Source: Ceratotherium simum simum (taxonomy: Eukaryota; Chordata; Mammalia; Perissodactyla; Rhinocerotidae). Taken from it: a DNA stretch of 64,000 bases. The DNA lies in NCBI RefSeq assembly GCF_000283155.1, contig NW_004454225.1, positions 534,233-598,232 on the forward strand, written 5' to 3'. A program made the position numbers and the translations under genes. Under the pieces are notes generated by a model. That model saw only the letters and a program-made list of their open reading frames with translations. It searched no databases and was not told the origin of the DNA. Shown in pieces: positions 62,900 to 64,000 of this stretch. Position 1 is the stretch's first letter. Every line of letters begins with the position of its first letter.

Positions 62900-63260
62900 G
62901 AAGTCCCCCAGGTGAGCTATGCCATATGACAAATATGCAAAGTAAGGTAAGTTTCATAAAGTCAGCATATATGTTATAGAACTCTAAAGAAAGGAGACAT
63001 TATGCCAACTAGGTTGATTAGGAAAAGCTTCATAGATAATATCTGAAGAGGTCTTTGAGGCAGAAATGAGGGTATTTCAGGTAGAGGTAATAGCATGAAC
63101 AAAAAAATGGGAATAGAGAAGCTTGTTTTGTGTATAAGAATAAGAAGTTAAGTTTAGCTATGTTGCGTTTGAGGTAGCTCTGGGACATTCATGTAGAGGA
63201 GTTCTGCAAACAGTTGGAAATGAATATCTAAAACGAGTAAAAGATTAGCTTAGAAATAGA
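62900..63260 (-). repeat. LINE L2 fragment, antisense
   Basis: Diverged antisense L2 (GAAAAGCTTCATAGATAATA, CAGAAATGAGGGTATTTCAG, AGAGGAGTTCTGCAAACAGT). Confidence 0.5.
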
Positions 63261-63339
63261 AATTTGGAAATCACTGACCATGAAAGAAAGAGCCTACTGC
63301 TACTATGTGCTGTTATTATATTTAGGTTATGGTGACTGT

Positions 63340-63545
63340 ATAGTAATAATAATAGCTTCCATTTATTAAGTATTTACTAATTACTATGTATTGGGCTCCC
63401 TTAATATTTTTTCATTTAAACTTTATGATAACCCTATTGGGTATGTATGTCTTATTAACCACATTTTACAGATGAGAAGATTGAGGTTCAGAGAGAAGTA
63501 ATTTGACCAAGTTTACATTGCTGGGAAGTGAAGATGCCAGAATTA
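63340..63545 (-). repeat. MIR SINE, near full length, antisense
   Basis: AATAATAATAGCTTCCATTT, CATTTTACAGATGAGAAGAT, TGAGGTTCAGAGAGAAGTAA. Confidence 0.85.
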
Positions 63546-63579
63546 GAGACTAAGGTATTTGACTCCAAAGCTCATGTTC

Positions 63580-64000
63580 TTTTTTTTTTTTTAATTTTAT
63601 TTTATTGTGGTCACATTGGTTTATAACATTGTATAAATTTCAAGTGTACATCATTATACTTCTATTTCTGCATAGATTACATCATATTCACCACCCAAAT
63701 ACTAATTACAATCCATCACCACACACGTGTGCCTAATCATCCCCTTCACCCTCCTCCCTGCTCTCTCCCCCTCCAGTAACCATCAATCCAATCTCTGTCT
63801 CTATGTGTTTGTTTGTTATTGTTTTTATCTTCTACTTAAGAGTGAGATCATACGGGATTTGATCTTCTCCCTCTGACTTATTTCATTTAGCATAATACCC
63901 TCAATGTCCATCCATGTTGTCCCAAATGGCTGGATTTCATCATTTCTTATGGCTGAGTAGTATTCCATTGTGTATATACACCACATCTTCTTTATCCATT
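63580..64000 (-). mobile_element. L1 3' end, antisense, cut by window end
   Basis: Poly(T) at 63580-63592, then the complement of an L1 tail (TATTTCATTTAGCATAATAC, TCAATGTCCATCCATGTTGT, AGTAGTATTCCATTGTGTAT). The element continues beyond 64000. Confidence 0.9.

Larger units (their letters stand above)
61371..64000 (-). other. DMC1: DMC1 last intron (partial)
   Basis: Contains a diverged tandem duplication with an L1 inserted in it (61865-62790), an antisense L2 (about 62900-63260), an antisense MIR (63340-63545) and the tail of an antisense L1 that runs off the window. No exon was found. Confidence 0.75.

Overview
This is eukaryotic DNA from a placental mammal, not a microbial locus: genes are split into short exons by GT-AG introns, the promoters are CpG islands, and the rest is packed with MIR, L2, L1, MER5 and MaLR/MLT1 repeats. 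Two tRNA-derived SINEs (28491-28701 and from 33333) look like the ERE family of odd-toed ungulates, so a horse, rhinoceros or tapir relative is the most likely source. Three runs of N (8415-8677, 18776-18980, 33469-33636) are assembly gaps, two of them inside GC-rich promoters.

The gene order matches the human 22q13.1 segment KCNJ4 - KDELR3 - DDX17 - DMC1. From left to right: (1) 1 to about 7.9 kb is repeat-rich DNA without exons, probably the first intron of KCNJ4 on the minus strand. (2) A CpG island at about 7.95-9.6 kb is the likely KCNJ4 promoter and non-coding first exon. (3) About 9.6-18.6 kb is intergenic, with an orphan CpG-rich block at 14.3-14.64 kb. (4) KDELR3 lies on the plus strand; all five coding exons (19117-29095) can be read and join to 214 codons. 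(5) DDX17 lies on the minus strand; 13 coding exons from 49220 down to 32674 join to 650 codons (the p72 form), with an extra 79-codon amino-terminal extension (p82 form) readable upstream of the ATG. (6) 50.5-61.0 kb is intergenic and full of old retroelements. (7) The last coding exon of DMC1 (61301-61370, minus) and its probable poly(A) signal lie near 61 kb, followed by intron DNA to the end of the window, which is cut inside an L1.

KDELR3 and DDX17 are convergent: their poly(A) signals are 27 bases apart (30100-30105 plus, 30133-30138 minus), so the mature 3' ends probably overlap. The genes do not form a pathway. KDELR3 retrieves escaped ER proteins from the Golgi, DDX17 is a nuclear DEAD-box RNA helicase, and DMC1 is the meiotic recombinase.

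No previously unknown system is evident. The points most worth a second look are the replaced non-AUG start codon of the DDX17 p82 form, the overlapping 3' ends, a pair of XBP1-type elements at the KDELR3 promoter, an unexplained open frame in the DDX17 CpG island, and a GC-rich block plus a regularly spaced CCAAT cluster inside a DDX17 intron.
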